64,000 nt of DNA from Streptomyces liliifuscus (GTDB lineage: Bacteria; Actinomycetota; Actinomycetes; Streptomycetales; Streptomycetaceae). The DNA is taken from NCBI RefSeq assembly GCF_016598615.1, contig NZ_CP066831.1, forward strand, positions 5,766,001 to 5,830,000. The letters are read 5' to 3'. Every line of letters begins with the position of its first letter. Within the stretch, counting starts at the first letter, position 1. Positions 15,301 to 23,761 of the stretch are shown here, piece after piece. The position numbers and the translations under genes were made by a program. The notes beneath the pieces were generated by a model. It was not told where the DNA came from. It saw only the letters and a program-made list of their open reading frames with translations, and made no database searches.

Positions 15301-16779
15301 TCAGTCGGCGAAGTTGACGCCGAACGACGGGGTGCCGGTCGTCGACACACCCGCGCTGCTCGGCGAGACGGACCGCGAGCCGGACGTGGTGATCTTCGTG
15401 CCGTTCGACGGCAGGTACAGCACCGCGCCGTTGCCCGCGTTCTCGTACGAGCCGACCAGCAGGTCGGCCCGGCCGTCGCCGTTGACGTCGTCGAGCTTCG
15501 CGTCCGCGCCGAGCGCGTCGTTCTTCTCGTCGCTGCCGGGCACACCCGCCGTGCTCTGCGCGAAGTACTGGGTGCCGGAAGCGGTGTCGAGGCCGTTCGC
15601 CGAGCCGTACAGGACGGTGACCGCACCCGTGTCCGTGATGCTGTTCAGGTCCTCGCCGGCCGAGCTCACGACGATGTCCTGGTAGCCGTCGCCGTTGATG
15701 TCGCCGAGGTCCAGCTCGTAGCCGAAGAAGTCGTTCTTCTCCGAGGTGCCGGGGACGTTGCCGGTGTTCTGGGTGATGCCCGCGGTCGCGCCCGGGCCGT
15801 CGGCGGTGCCGTAGGTGATGTTCACCTTGCCGCCGAAGGCCGAGTCGGGGACCGGCGTGCCGTCGGTCGTCGTGTTGCTCCAGTACGCGCCGGAGACGAT
15901 GTCGCCGAATCCGTCGCCGTTGATGTCGCCGATCGCGGTGATCGCGCCCGGCTTCACGATCTGCGCCGAGGACATGGCGAGGCCGCTCGCGGCGCCGGGC
16001 ACGAAGTAGTTCCTGGCCCAGCCGTAGTCGGTCTCGGTCTCGAACCCGTCGACGACCAGGTCGGTCTTCTTGTCGCCGTTGACGTCGCCCGCGGTGAGGT
16101 TGATCGGGCCGCGCGCGTCGCCGCCCGACTGGATCGGGGGCTTGAGCGTGTAGCGGCCGCCCACGGCGGTGCCGGACGCGCTGATGCCGCCCTTGTAGAC
16201 GTAGACCGTGCTGGAGGAGTTGCCGACGGCCAGATCGGCCGTGCCGTCGCCGTCGAAGTCGCCGGCGGCGAGGTTCTTGCCCCAGTAGTCGTGCGCGGAG
16301 ACGGCCGGGTCGGCGACGGTGACACCCTTGCCCGTCAGGCCGCTCGCGGAGCCCCACAGCACGGCGAGAGTGCCGCCGTTGGTGTCGCTGCCGACCTTCT
16401 CCCGCGGGGCGGACACGGCGAGGTCGTCGTACCCGTCGCCGTTGAAGTCGGCGTACGCGGTCTCCGCGCTGAAGCCGTCGCCGGCCTCGGCGGTGCCGGG
16501 GACCCCGGCGCTGTCCTGGCTGAGCGTGGACCGCTTGGCGGAGGACACTCCGGTGGCGGTGCCGTAGAGGGTGACGAGCTGGCCGGCGGTCGCGCGGCCG
16601 TTCACGTAGGCGCCCGCGGCCGAGAAGGCCACGTCGCCTACTCCGTCGCCGTTGAAGTCGGCGTGCGGCACGTTCGTCGAGTCGGCGGCCGTGGCCGTCA
16701 CCGCCGAGAAGGTGAGCAGACCCCCCGTCAGCGCGGCAACGGACGCCGTCGCGAGGGTGAGTCGCAGATGCTTGTGCAT
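15301..16779 (-). CDS. Secreted FG-GAP seven-bladed propeller protein (D)
   Basis: 492 residues from ATG 16779 (AGGAGAATCC upstream). The Sec signal peptide is about 37 residues, ending TATAAD. Seven loops are seen: DFNGDGVGDVAFS, DFNGDGYDDLAVS, DFDGDGTADLAVG, DVNGDKKTDLVVD, DINGDGFGDIVSG, DINGDGYQDIVVS and DVNGDGRADLLVG. Between loops the blades carry the family phrase LSQDSAGVPGTAEAGDGF, also found with variations in A, B and C. It is an extracellular propeller with an unknown ligand. Its promoter must lie in the 325-base region 16780-17104. Confidence 0.9.
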   Translation of the reverse strand: MHKHLRLTLATASVAALTGGLLTFSAVTATAADSTNVPHADFNGDGVGDVAFSAAGAYVNGRATAGQLVTLYGTATGVSSAKRSTLSQDSAGVPGTAEAGDGFSAETAYADFNGDGYDDLAVSAPREKVGSDTNGGTLAVLWGSASGLTGKGVTVADPAVSAHDYWGKNLAAGDFDGDGTADLAVGNSSSTVYVYKGGISASGTAVGGRYTLKPPIQSGGDARGPINLTAGDVNGDKKTDLVVDGFETETDYGWARNYFVPGAASGLAMSSAQIVKPGAITAIGDINGDGFGDIVSGAYWSNTTTDGTPVPDSAFGGKVNITYGTADGPGATAGITQNTGNVPGTSEKNDFFGYELDLGDINGDGYQDIVVSSAGEDLNSITDTGAVTVLYGSANGLDTASGTQYFAQSTAGVPGSDEKNDALGADAKLDDVNGDGRADLLVGSYENAGNGAVLYLPSNGTKITTSGSRSVSPSSAGVSTTGTPSFGVNFAD

Positions 16780-17104
16780 GCGGGATTCTCCTGCTGCATG
16801 CGGGGACGCCTGGCGGGCGCCCGCAGTCAATGGGGTGCGTACCACTCGCATTCGCCCGGAGTTTCCCTGGGCTTTACGGGCGGTTGGCGATCACAAGACC
16901 CGTGAGGTGGGGTCAGGGTTGTATGTGGGGCAGAAGTTTTCTGAAGTGACTTGCGAGGCGGCTCGGGGGGACGGGTGAGAAAGGGGGCACCCTGTCGTAT
17001 TTGGGGGCGCGGGGCTGTGACATTGTGCGGCTCCGCCGCGTGGGCGCGACCAGCCACATCCGGCCCGCAGCCGACACACGACCGCTCCCGTGGTTCCCGT
17101 CCGG
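16780..17104. other. 325-base intergenic region between FG-GAP D and E
   Basis: No ORF is supported here. The part near 17020-17090 (GCGGCTCCGCCGC hairpin followed by GTGGGCGCGACCAGCC) resembles a dispersed intergenic element common in Streptomyces, and could end the transcript of genes F-E. The remainder should contain the promoter of gene D, but no clear boxes are visible. Confidence 0.6.
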
Positions 17105-18583
17105 TCAGGACAACCGCAGTGGCACCCCAAGCTCCCCCGGCGTAAGAAGCTGCGCCCTCCCCGCCTCGAACCCCTCACCACTCCCCCGCAACACCAGAAA
17201 CGCCCCCGCCCGCTTCTCCCACAACGGCCCGAACACCACCGCGTCGGAATGCCCGTCACCATCGACATCCAGCAACGGCGGCTGATAGCTGAACTCGTTC
17301 CACTTGTACGGGTTGGGCGTCCCGGGCAACCCCTCGGTCAGGGGATCGACGGCCTGCTCCCCGTCCGCGGACGGCACCCCCGAGGCCCCACCCGGCAACA
17401 ACGTCACCTTCCCGTCGTGCCCCCGATAGCCCGGCGTGTTCACGACGACATCCGGCTTACCGTCGCCGTCGACGTCCCCGACGGCCGGCGACGACCCGAA
17501 GTCGATGCGCCGCTTCTGCCCGCCCTCGCCCTCGATGACGGACTCCGAACGCCCGCTCCCGAGCCCGGACTTGGCCCCGTACAGGATGGTCAGCGCACCG
17601 CCCTCCGCGGGCATGTCCGCCGGCGCGACGGCGAGCTGCGTGGGCAGCAGCAGATCGTCGATGCCGTCGCCGTCCGCGTCACCGGCGGCCGGCGTACGCG
17701 GCCCCTCGAAGGTGCCCACCGCCTTGCTGATGCGCGGTTCGAGCGCGGTGTCGCGTACGAGCCCGTCCGTGCCGCCCTCGTAGTAGCCGACCATGTACAG
17801 GCTCTCGGGCGCGCTCTCGTCCTCCTCCGCGTCGAAGTCGTACGTGAACACCACCTCCGCCTTCCCGTCGGCGTCGAAGTCGCCGGTGGTGGCCGAGTCG
17901 GGTGTCGCGTACCCCTGCTGGTCGAGGTCGAGGACGGCCTGCCGTTTCGGGGTGCCGGTGCGGTCGAAGGGGCCGTACAGGAGGAGCCCGTCGGTGCCCG
18001 GCCCGGTCCCGTTGGGGTCGCCCGTGCCGCCGTGCCCGCCGTCGAGCAGGTCGACGGAACCGTCCCCGTCGAAGTCGGCGGCGGCGCGCGGCTGGAAGCC
18101 GTCGGGCAGGGCCAGCTCGGTGGGCCTGCCCAGACCGCGGGCGCCGCCGAAGAGGGCGAGGGTCCCGAGCGGGGCGCCGGCCTTCCAGCGGCCGACGACC
18201 AGGTCGGTGAAGCCGTCGCCGTCGAGGTCGGTGCGCAGCGGGCCCGAGACGAAGCCCGCGCCCTTCTCGCCCGCCTCCCGGCTCGCCGGAGTCCGTTGTG
18301 CGGACGCGGAGTTGAGGCCGTCGGGGGAGCCGTAGACCACCGTGAGCGTCTCGGCGTACCGCTTCTTGTCCTTGGACTCCGAGTACACGACGGTCGCGAA
18401 GTCGTCGTGGCCGTCGCCGTTGAAGTCCCCGGGGTCCGGGTCGTCGGACGGCTTTCCGGCGGCGGGCCTCTTCGGTCCGCTGTCCGTACGGTCCGGGGAG
18501 CCGTCACCGCCGCAGCCCGCGGCGAGGCTCGCGACCAGGGCGACTGCCACCGCGGCGGGCCCGGTCCTCGAACGGTGTCGCAT
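17105..18583 (-). CDS. FG-GAP propeller lipoprotein (E)
   Basis: 492 residues with a lipoprotein signal peptide: lipobox LAAGC puts the lipidated cysteine near residue 24, followed by a Gly/Asp/Lys/Pro-rich linker. Seven FG-GAP loops follow: DFNGDGHDDFATV, DLDGDGFTDLVVG, DFDGDGSVDLLDG, DFDADGKAEVVFT, DADGDGIDDLLLP, DVDGDGKPDVVVN and DVDGDGHSDAVVF. It should sit on the outer face of the cell membrane. Its ATG shares one base with the stop of gene F (TGATG), so E and F are translationally coupled and probably act together. Confidence 0.92.
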   Translation of the reverse strand: MRHRSRTGPAAVAVALVASLAAGCGGDGSPDRTDSGPKRPAAGKPSDDPDPGDFNGDGHDDFATVVYSESKDKKRYAETLTVVYGSPDGLNSASAQRTPASREAGEKGAGFVSGPLRTDLDGDGFTDLVVGRWKAGAPLGTLALFGGARGLGRPTELALPDGFQPRAAADFDGDGSVDLLDGGHGGTGDPNGTGPGTDGLLLYGPFDRTGTPKRQAVLDLDQQGYATPDSATTGDFDADGKAEVVFTYDFDAEEDESAPESLYMVGYYEGGTDGLVRDTALEPRISKAVGTFEGPRTPAAGDADGDGIDDLLLPTQLAVAPADMPAEGGALTILYGAKSGLGSGRSESVIEGEGGQKRRIDFGSSPAVGDVDGDGKPDVVVNTPGYRGHDGKVTLLPGGASGVPSADGEQAVDPLTEGLPGTPNPYKWNEFSYQPPLLDVDGDGHSDAVVFGPLWEKRAGAFLVLRGSGEGFEAGRAQLLTPGELGVPLRLS

Positions 18584-19926
18584 CAGCTGTCCATGCCCAG
18601 GAACTCCGAGGTGGAGAAGGTGAGTTCGGGCTCCCGTGCGAGCAGGCCCTTCTTCGTGCCCGGGTACACGGCGATCGTGTCCTTGGTGTCCCCGCGATAC
18701 GTGCGTACGACCAGATCGGCCAGCCCGTCACCATCGAAGTCGGCGACCTTGAGCACACGGGTGGTTCCCCGGGCGGGCGGCGGCACGGTCACCATTCCGG
18801 CCTTGGACAGACCCGTCGTACGGCCCTTCAGGACCCGCAACTCCGAGCCGCTGGAAATGAGTTCGCTCAGCCCGTCCCCGTCGAAGTCCCCGGAGTCCAG
18901 GACTGTGCCCGCGATGTCGAGTTCACCGCGCAGGGTGCCCGGGACGTCGTAGCGCAGGGCGGTCCCCTTCATCGAACCGATCGCCGCGTCGAGGCCCTTG
19001 CCCTTCCCGAACCGGCCGAACGCCACGTCGACGCCGGTCGGGAGGGCGACCTCGGTACCGGCGGGCCCGGTCGGTCCGCCCGGGACGAGGTAAGAGGTGG
19101 ACGCGGAGGCGGCGGAACCCTCGGCGGTACGGACGAGCAGGTCGTCGTATCCGTCGCCGTCGACGTCCACGGCCGGTGGTGTCGGCACGTTCCCCGGCGA
19201 GGCGAGCGGCGCACCGGCCGCCTTCGGGGCGCCCTTGCGGGTGAACGGCCCGCGCAGATAGCTGAGCCGGCCGTCGGAGGCGTGCACGACGAGATCCTCG
19301 GCCTTGTCGTCGTTGAAGTCCCCGCACACCGGCTGGTCCGGCCAGTCGTTGCCGAAACGTGCCTGCGGGGGAATCGCCAGCTTCACGGCCTTGCCGGCCA
19401 GGCCCCGGGCCGAGCCGAAGAGGATCTGCAGCGGGACGGGCGGCTGGCCCTGTCCGTCGAACGGCGGGTCGGTCGAGACGACGAGATCCGTGTATCCGTC
19501 CCGGTCGAGGTCGCAGCTCGCCTCGGCGTCGAAGACGGCGGGCAACTGCCCCTTGGTGGTCGCGGCGTTGCGGGCGGCGCTCAGCAACTGCCGGGCGCCG
19601 GGGGCGAGTCCGCGCGCCGATCCGTAGACGACGCCGATTCCGGCGTCGTCGCCGTGGCTGTCGCGCTTCACGAGATCGTTGAGGACGAGATCCTGGTGTC
19701 CGTCACCGTTGAAGTCGTCGGCCGCCTTGCTGCCCTTGCCGAGCGGCACGGGGAGCTGGGCGGGGGCCTTGGCGACGCTGAGGGGTTCACGCTTGCCCGT
19801 CGAGTCCCCGTCGCCGCTGTCGGCGGTGGGGCCGCATCCGACGGCGAGGCCGCCGCCGAGGACGCACACGGTCAGGGCCGCCACCATCCGCGTACTCACT
19901 CTTCGCCCACGCACCGTGAACCTCAT
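18583..19926 (-). CDS. FG-GAP propeller lipoprotein (F)
   Basis: 447 residues with a lipoprotein signal (lipobox AVGC). Six good FG-GAP loops (DFNGDGHQDLVLN, DLDRDGYTDLVVS, DFNDDKAEDLVVH, DVDGDGYDDLLVR, DFDGDGLSELISS, DFDGDGLADLVVR) and one degenerate loop (FGKGKGLDAAIG) again make seven blades. It is first in a two-gene operon with E. The start is uncertain: ATG 19926 is used, while an ATG six codons upstream (19944) and a downstream GTG near 19893 are alternatives. As a surface-anchored pair, E and F could form a two-propeller receptor or scaffold (inference). Confidence 0.88.
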   Translation of the reverse strand: MRFTVRGRRVSTRMVAALTVCVLGGGLAVGCGPTADSGDGDSTGKREPLSVAKAPAQLPVPLGKGSKAADDFNGDGHQDLVLNDLVKRDSHGDDAGIGVVYGSARGLAPGARQLLSAARNAATTKGQLPAVFDAEASCDLDRDGYTDLVVSTDPPFDGQGQPPVPLQILFGSARGLAGKAVKLAIPPQARFGNDWPDQPVCGDFNDDKAEDLVVHASDGRLSYLRGPFTRKGAPKAAGAPLASPGNVPTPPAVDVDGDGYDDLLVRTAEGSAASASTSYLVPGGPTGPAGTEVALPTGVDVAFGRFGKGKGLDAAIGSMKGTALRYDVPGTLRGELDIAGTVLDSGDFDGDGLSELISSGSELRVLKGRTTGLSKAGMVTVPPPARGTTRVLKVADFDGDGLADLVVRTYRGDTKDTIAVYPGTKKGLLAREPELTFSTSEFLGMDS

Positions 19927-20366
19927 CCGACCCGGAAACAACATCGCCGGTCATCATGCACTTGTTCGAGCCGAGGGTAAATGGTGGTAACACGTTGAGG
20001 TGTTCGTGCTGAATTCGTGACCTTCGGACATCCGGAATGACGCCTTCCGGATGGTCGTGCGGATCCGCCCTGAATTGAGTGCGCTGCGGCCCGAAGGGGC
20101 AAATTGTGCACATGCCTGAATTGGTGGCATTGCCGAGTTTTCTTCGAAGGTCTTCAGAGATCCGTGAAGGGTGAAACATCGGGGTGCGGGCCGGTCGTGT
20201 GTCGCCTGTCACGGTTGTAGGGATTCCGGTAAAAGTCTGGCAACGAACCGGAGTCGGGCGCGCCGATGTAATGGCTTGCAGAAATGGGCGGCGCCAAAGA
20301 ACATTTCCTGTCGGTGCCGTCGGCACCCTATTTTTTTGCCAACTCGCCTTCCGTAGGAGACAGCTC
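19927..20366. other. 440-base divergent intergenic region, relatively AT-rich
   Basis: It separates lipoprotein F from the DUF1906 gene. No ORF is supported. It is noticeably richer in A/T than its surroundings and ends in a hairpin-plus-T-run (20313-20337). An inverted repeat, TCCGGAATGACGCCTTCCGGA, lies near 20030. Promoters for both flanking genes must be here. Confidence 0.6.
20313..20337 (+). terminator. Terminator-like hairpin in the 5' leader of the DUF1906 gene
   Basis: GGTGCC-GTC-GGCACC stem-loop followed by CTATTTTTTT, ending 29 bases before the ATG at 20367. No plus-strand gene lies upstream, so it would act as an attenuator in the leader rather than as the end of a gene. Long T-runs are rare in this genome. 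Confidence 0.55.
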
Positions 20367-22565
20367 ATGGCCGACGAGATGGTCCGTCTCGCCCAGCGGT
20401 TCGTGAACACGACGTACAACAACGGCGCGACACTCGGTATATCCAAACTGGACGAGAACGGGGTCACCGGCTGGCCCGTGATGTACGCCCTGACCAGAGC
20501 ACTCCAGTACGAGATGGGCATCACCGCCCTGTCGGACTCCTTCGGCCCGACCACGCTGGCCACGATCGGCTCGAAGTACGGCAAGCTGGACGAGACGACG
20601 GTCCCCTCGGCGAATTTCGCCCGCATCATCCAGTCCGCCCTTTACTGCAAGGGCTATGACGGCGGCGAGATCGACGGCAAGTACAACGACCGGGTCAAGG
20701 CAGCCGTCGAGAAGCTCAACCAGAACATGGGTGTGAGCGCCACGTACCCCGGCAGCTCCCTGTGGCCGAAAGTCGTCAAGGGCCTGTTCAACATGGACGC
20801 CTACGTCACCATCGGCGGCGGCTCGGACACCATCCGGTCCATCCAGCAGTGGCTGAACGGCCGTTACATCCTCCGCAAGGACTTCTACGTCATCCCCTGC
20901 GACGGCTACCACTCCCGTGACGTCGCCAAGTCGATGCTGTTCGCGATCCAGTACGAGCTGGGCATGGCCGACGGCACCGCGAACGGCGTTTTCGGACCCG
21001 GCACCCAGTCGGGCCTGAAGTCCCACACGGTCTCCAACGGCACGACCGGTGTATGGGCACAGCTGTTCACCGCGGCCATGATCCTCAACAAGCGCAATGT
21101 GCCCTTCGGGAACTTCACCTCGACGGTGCAGTCCGGAGTGCAGAGCTTCCAGTCGTTCGTGAAACTCCCGGTCACCGGCAACGGCGACTTCCCGACATGG
21201 GCCTCGCTGCTCGTCTCCTACGGCGACCAGTCCCGCCCGGGCACGGCGTGCGACGGCGTCACGATGATCACGCCCCCGCGTGCGCAGGCACTGAAGACCG
21301 CCGGCTACCAGTACATCGGCCGGTATCTCTTCAACCCGTCGACCACGAGCCTGCCGGAGAAGCAGATCCAGCCCGGCGAGCTCGCCACGATCAAGGAGGC
21401 CGGGCTGCGCTGCTTCCCGATCTTCCAGACGTGGAGCCGCTCGGCCGACTACTTCAGCTACAACCAGGGCACCAGCGACGCGTTCAAGGCCATCGACTGG
21501 GCGCAGTACCACGGCTTCAAGCCGGGCACGATCATCTACTTCGCGGTCGACTACGACGCGATGGACGGCGAGGTCACCGAGTACATCGTTCCGCACTTCC
21601 GCGGCGTGATGCGCACCATCGGCGAGAACTCCAGTTACGGCGTGGGCGTCTACGGACCGCGCAACGTCTGCCAGCGCATCGCGGACGCCGGCTACTCGGC
21701 GACGAGCTTCGTGTCGGACATGTCGAGCGGCTTCTCCGGGAACCTCGGCTACCCGATGCCGACGAACTGGGCGTTCGACCAGATCGCCACCATCACCGTC
21801 GGCTCGGGCACCGGCTCCATCGAGATCGACAAGAACATCGCCTCGGGCCGTGACACCGGCCAGGGCGACTTCGACCCGGGCGGCTACACCGACGGCGTGG
21901 ACGTCGACCTCGACAAGGACGCCTACCAGGCCCCGATGCTGACGGACGTCAAGAACTACCTGGAGTCGATCGGAGTCCCGGAGACCGGCGGCGACGGCTG
22001 GACCGACTCGGACTGGGCCACGCTCGGCGGCATCTCCACCACCAAGGCGTACGAACTCGTGCTGAGCGCGGACTGGCTGTTCACGTCGCTGGCACGGCAG
22101 CTCAAGCTCCGCAAGGCGCTGATCCAGGCTCCCGTCCTGTGGGAGCTGCGCAAGATGAACCCCCTGGACGTCGCCGCCGACGAGGCGGTCAAGGCCGGTC
22201 TGGACGACGACTGCAGCACCGGCTGGGGCCAGATCTTCGCCTGGGTGACCATCGACGCCCGCAACTACTGCATGCAGCAGGGCATCATCAACGGCAGCCC
22301 GCTGACCGACGACGACATCCCGGGGGTCTGGAAGGACCTCAACGGGGACCCGACCTACAACATCCGGTCGGTCGCCTATCTGACGGTCTACAACGCGCAC
22401 CAGCTGAACAAGCCGCGCCCGAGCCTGACCACCAGCCTCGCCGACACCCAGGCCCTGCTCGCCCGGTACAACGGGACCGGCGACGACGCCGCCCAGTACG
22501 GCCGCGAACTGATCGGTCTCTACAACGTTCTCGAGAGCTACAACCAGCTGTCCCGCAGCAAGTGA
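20367..22565 (+). CDS. Peptidoglycan-binding / DUF1906 glycoside-hydrolase-like protein
   Basis: 732 residues. Residues 1-300 hold two or three helical repeats resembling peptidoglycan-binding domains (RALQYEMGITALSDSFGPTT; MLFAIQYELGMADGTANGVF). A DUF1906 (Rv2525c-like, GH25-related TIM-barrel) domain follows at about residues 300-500 (YQYIGRYLF, IYFAVDYDAMDGEVTEYIVP, WAFDQI), and a helical C-terminal region of unknown fold completes the protein. DUF1906 proteins are thought to act on cell-wall or other glycans. There is no signal peptide, although the substrate would be outside the cytoplasm. ATG 20367 has an AGGAGA site. The CIS locus begins 1.2 kb downstream. Confidence 0.85.
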   Translation: MADEMVRLAQRFVNTTYNNGATLGISKLDENGVTGWPVMYALTRALQYEMGITALSDSFGPTTLATIGSKYGKLDETTVPSANFARIIQSALYCKGYDGGEIDGKYNDRVKAAVEKLNQNMGVSATYPGSSLWPKVVKGLFNMDAYVTIGGGSDTIRSIQQWLNGRYILRKDFYVIPCDGYHSRDVAKSMLFAIQYELGMADGTANGVFGPGTQSGLKSHTVSNGTTGVWAQLFTAAMILNKRNVPFGNFTSTVQSGVQSFQSFVKLPVTGNGDFPTWASLLVSYGDQSRPGTACDGVTMITPPRAQALKTAGYQYIGRYLFNPSTTSLPEKQIQPGELATIKEAGLRCFPIFQTWSRSADYFSYNQGTSDAFKAIDWAQYHGFKPGTIIYFAVDYDAMDGEVTEYIVPHFRGVMRTIGENSSYGVGVYGPRNVCQRIADAGYSATSFVSDMSSGFSGNLGYPMPTNWAFDQIATITVGSGTGSIEIDKNIASGRDTGQGDFDPGGYTDGVDVDLDKDAYQAPMLTDVKNYLESIGVPETGGDGWTDSDWATLGGISTTKAYELVLSADWLFTSLARQLKLRKALIQAPVLWELRKMNPLDVAADEAVKAGLDDDCSTGWGQIFAWVTIDARNYCMQQGIINGSPLTDDDIPGVWKDLNGDPTYNIRSVAYLTVYNAHQLNKPRPSLTTSLADTQALLARYNGTGDDAAQYGRELIGLYNVLESYNQLSRSK

Positions 22566-22594
22566 CCCCGATCATGGGCGTGAATACTGGGCAC

Positions 22595-22915
22595 ATGCGG
22601 AAGTCCTTGCCGGCCGTGCTGGGCGTGAACCTGTTGCTGGGAGTCCCCGGTGTCGTTCCGGTGTGGCTGCTGTCGTACTTCGCGGTCAACTGGCCGCTCA
22701 AGGCGCTCGGCTGGACCGTCGGCGAGCCCACGGAGAACGACGGCATGCTGCCCTGGCTGCTGGTCGGCGGGCCGGTGCTGCTGCTGTTCGGCCTGGTCTG
22801 GTGGCTCGCCAACCGCCCGCTGCGGCGCAGGTCCGCCCTGGAAGCCCGCGTGTACTGGCCGGTCAGTGTCCTGATGACCCTTGTGCCGTCGTTCGCGCTC
22901 ATGATCGTTCTATGA
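22595..22915 (+). CDS. Small three-helix membrane protein
   Basis: 106 residues with three hydrophobic segments (LPAVLGVNLLLGVPGVVPVW, LPWLLVGGPVLLLFGLVWWL, VYWPVSVLMTLVPSFALMIV) and short charged loops. I do not recognise a family. The start is uncertain: ATG 22595 gives MRKSLPAVLG, while ATG 22574 would add seven residues, and neither has a strong ribosome site. It lies only 29 bases after the DUF1906 stop and 7 bases before the next gene, so the three genes probably form one operon. Confidence 0.65.
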   Translation: MRKSLPAVLGVNLLLGVPGVVPVWLLSYFAVNWPLKALGWTVGEPTENDGMLPWLLVGGPVLLLFGLVWWLANRPLRRRSALEARVYWPVSVLMTLVPSFALMIVL

Positions 22916-22922
22916 GAGAGGG

Positions 22923-23636
22923 ATGAAACACGTGCAGAACGACATGACGAGGCGTGCCGTGGTGAGGAGCGCCACGGTGATCGGTGCCGCGGCCGCCCTG
23001 GGTTCCGTCGTACCGGGCACGGCTGTCGCCGCGCCGAAGGAGGCCGCGAAGAGCGGGCCCTTGAGCGCGCCGAAGAAGCTCCCGACGTCCGCGAACGGAT
23101 GGACCCTGGAGAAGGAGGCGAACCACGTCTCCACGGTGTGGACACGTCCGGTCGCCGGTACGGGACTTGAGGTCGACGTGCGCATCGGGGACGTGGAGCT
23201 GATCCTCGTCCACGTGGTCCGCCGCTTCCACTACGAGGTCGAGCAGATCAGCCGGGTCGACCTGGCGGGCTGGCAGGGGATCGGCAAGCTCCGCAAGGCC
23301 CTTCCGGAGTCGAACCTCGCCTCCGGCACCGCGGTACGGATCCGGCCGGGTGCCAGTGCCAAGGGCGGGCTCTTCCCCCTCCAGGAGCTGACGCTGCGCG
23401 ACATCCTCGCCGACTGCGAGGGCGTGGTGCGCTGGGGCGGTGACGACGACGAGGTGGACGAGTCGCTGTTCTACATCGACGCCGGACCCGACGACGTACG
23501 TGTGACGAAGGTCGCCGACAAGCTGCGCGGCTGGGACGCGACGCCCGGCGAGGGCGCCGGCGTCACGGTGAACGTCCAGTCCCCGTCCCGGCGCGACCGC
23601 GCGGACCGGCTGGCCCGCGCCCAGCGCGAGGACTGA
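22923..23636 (+). CDS. Tat-type secreted protein of unknown function
   Basis: 237 residues. The N-terminus has a twin-arginine pair in TRRAVVRSATVIGAAAALG, a hydrophobic core and a cleavage site near TAVAAP, so export by Tat is likely. The mature part is rich in charged residues with no recognised domain. It contains a D-peptidase-inhibitor-like sequence of hydrophobic strands (VDVRIGDVELILVHVVRRF) and no catalytic motif. It starts 7 bases after the small membrane protein with GAGAGAGG upstream. It ends before a palindromic terminator shared with the convergent CIS gene. Confidence 0.75.
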   Translation: MKHVQNDMTRRAVVRSATVIGAAAALGSVVPGTAVAAPKEAAKSGPLSAPKKLPTSANGWTLEKEANHVSTVWTRPVAGTGLEVDVRIGDVELILVHVVRRFHYEVEQISRVDLAGWQGIGKLRKALPESNLASGTAVRIRPGASAKGGLFPLQELTLRDILADCEGVVRWGGDDDEVDESLFYIDAGPDDVRVTKVADKLRGWDATPGEGAGVTVNVQSPSRRDRADRLARAQRED

Positions 23637-23669
23637 CACGGCCTCAAGAGGCGAGGGGTGTTTCCCGTA

Positions 23670-23699
23670 CTGGGCCGCCGAGCATGCTCGGCGGCCCAG
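23670..23699. terminator. Bidirectional terminator, perfect 30-bp palindrome
   Basis: CTGGGCCGCCGAGCA followed by its exact reverse complement, between convergent genes. It can end both the DUF1906 operon (plus) and the long CIS operon (minus). Confidence 0.8.
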
Positions 23700-23761
23700 T
23701 GTCATGTTGTGCCGTGTCGTGTCAGGTTGTGCCGTGCCGGGGGGTTCGTCCGTCCCGTCCG

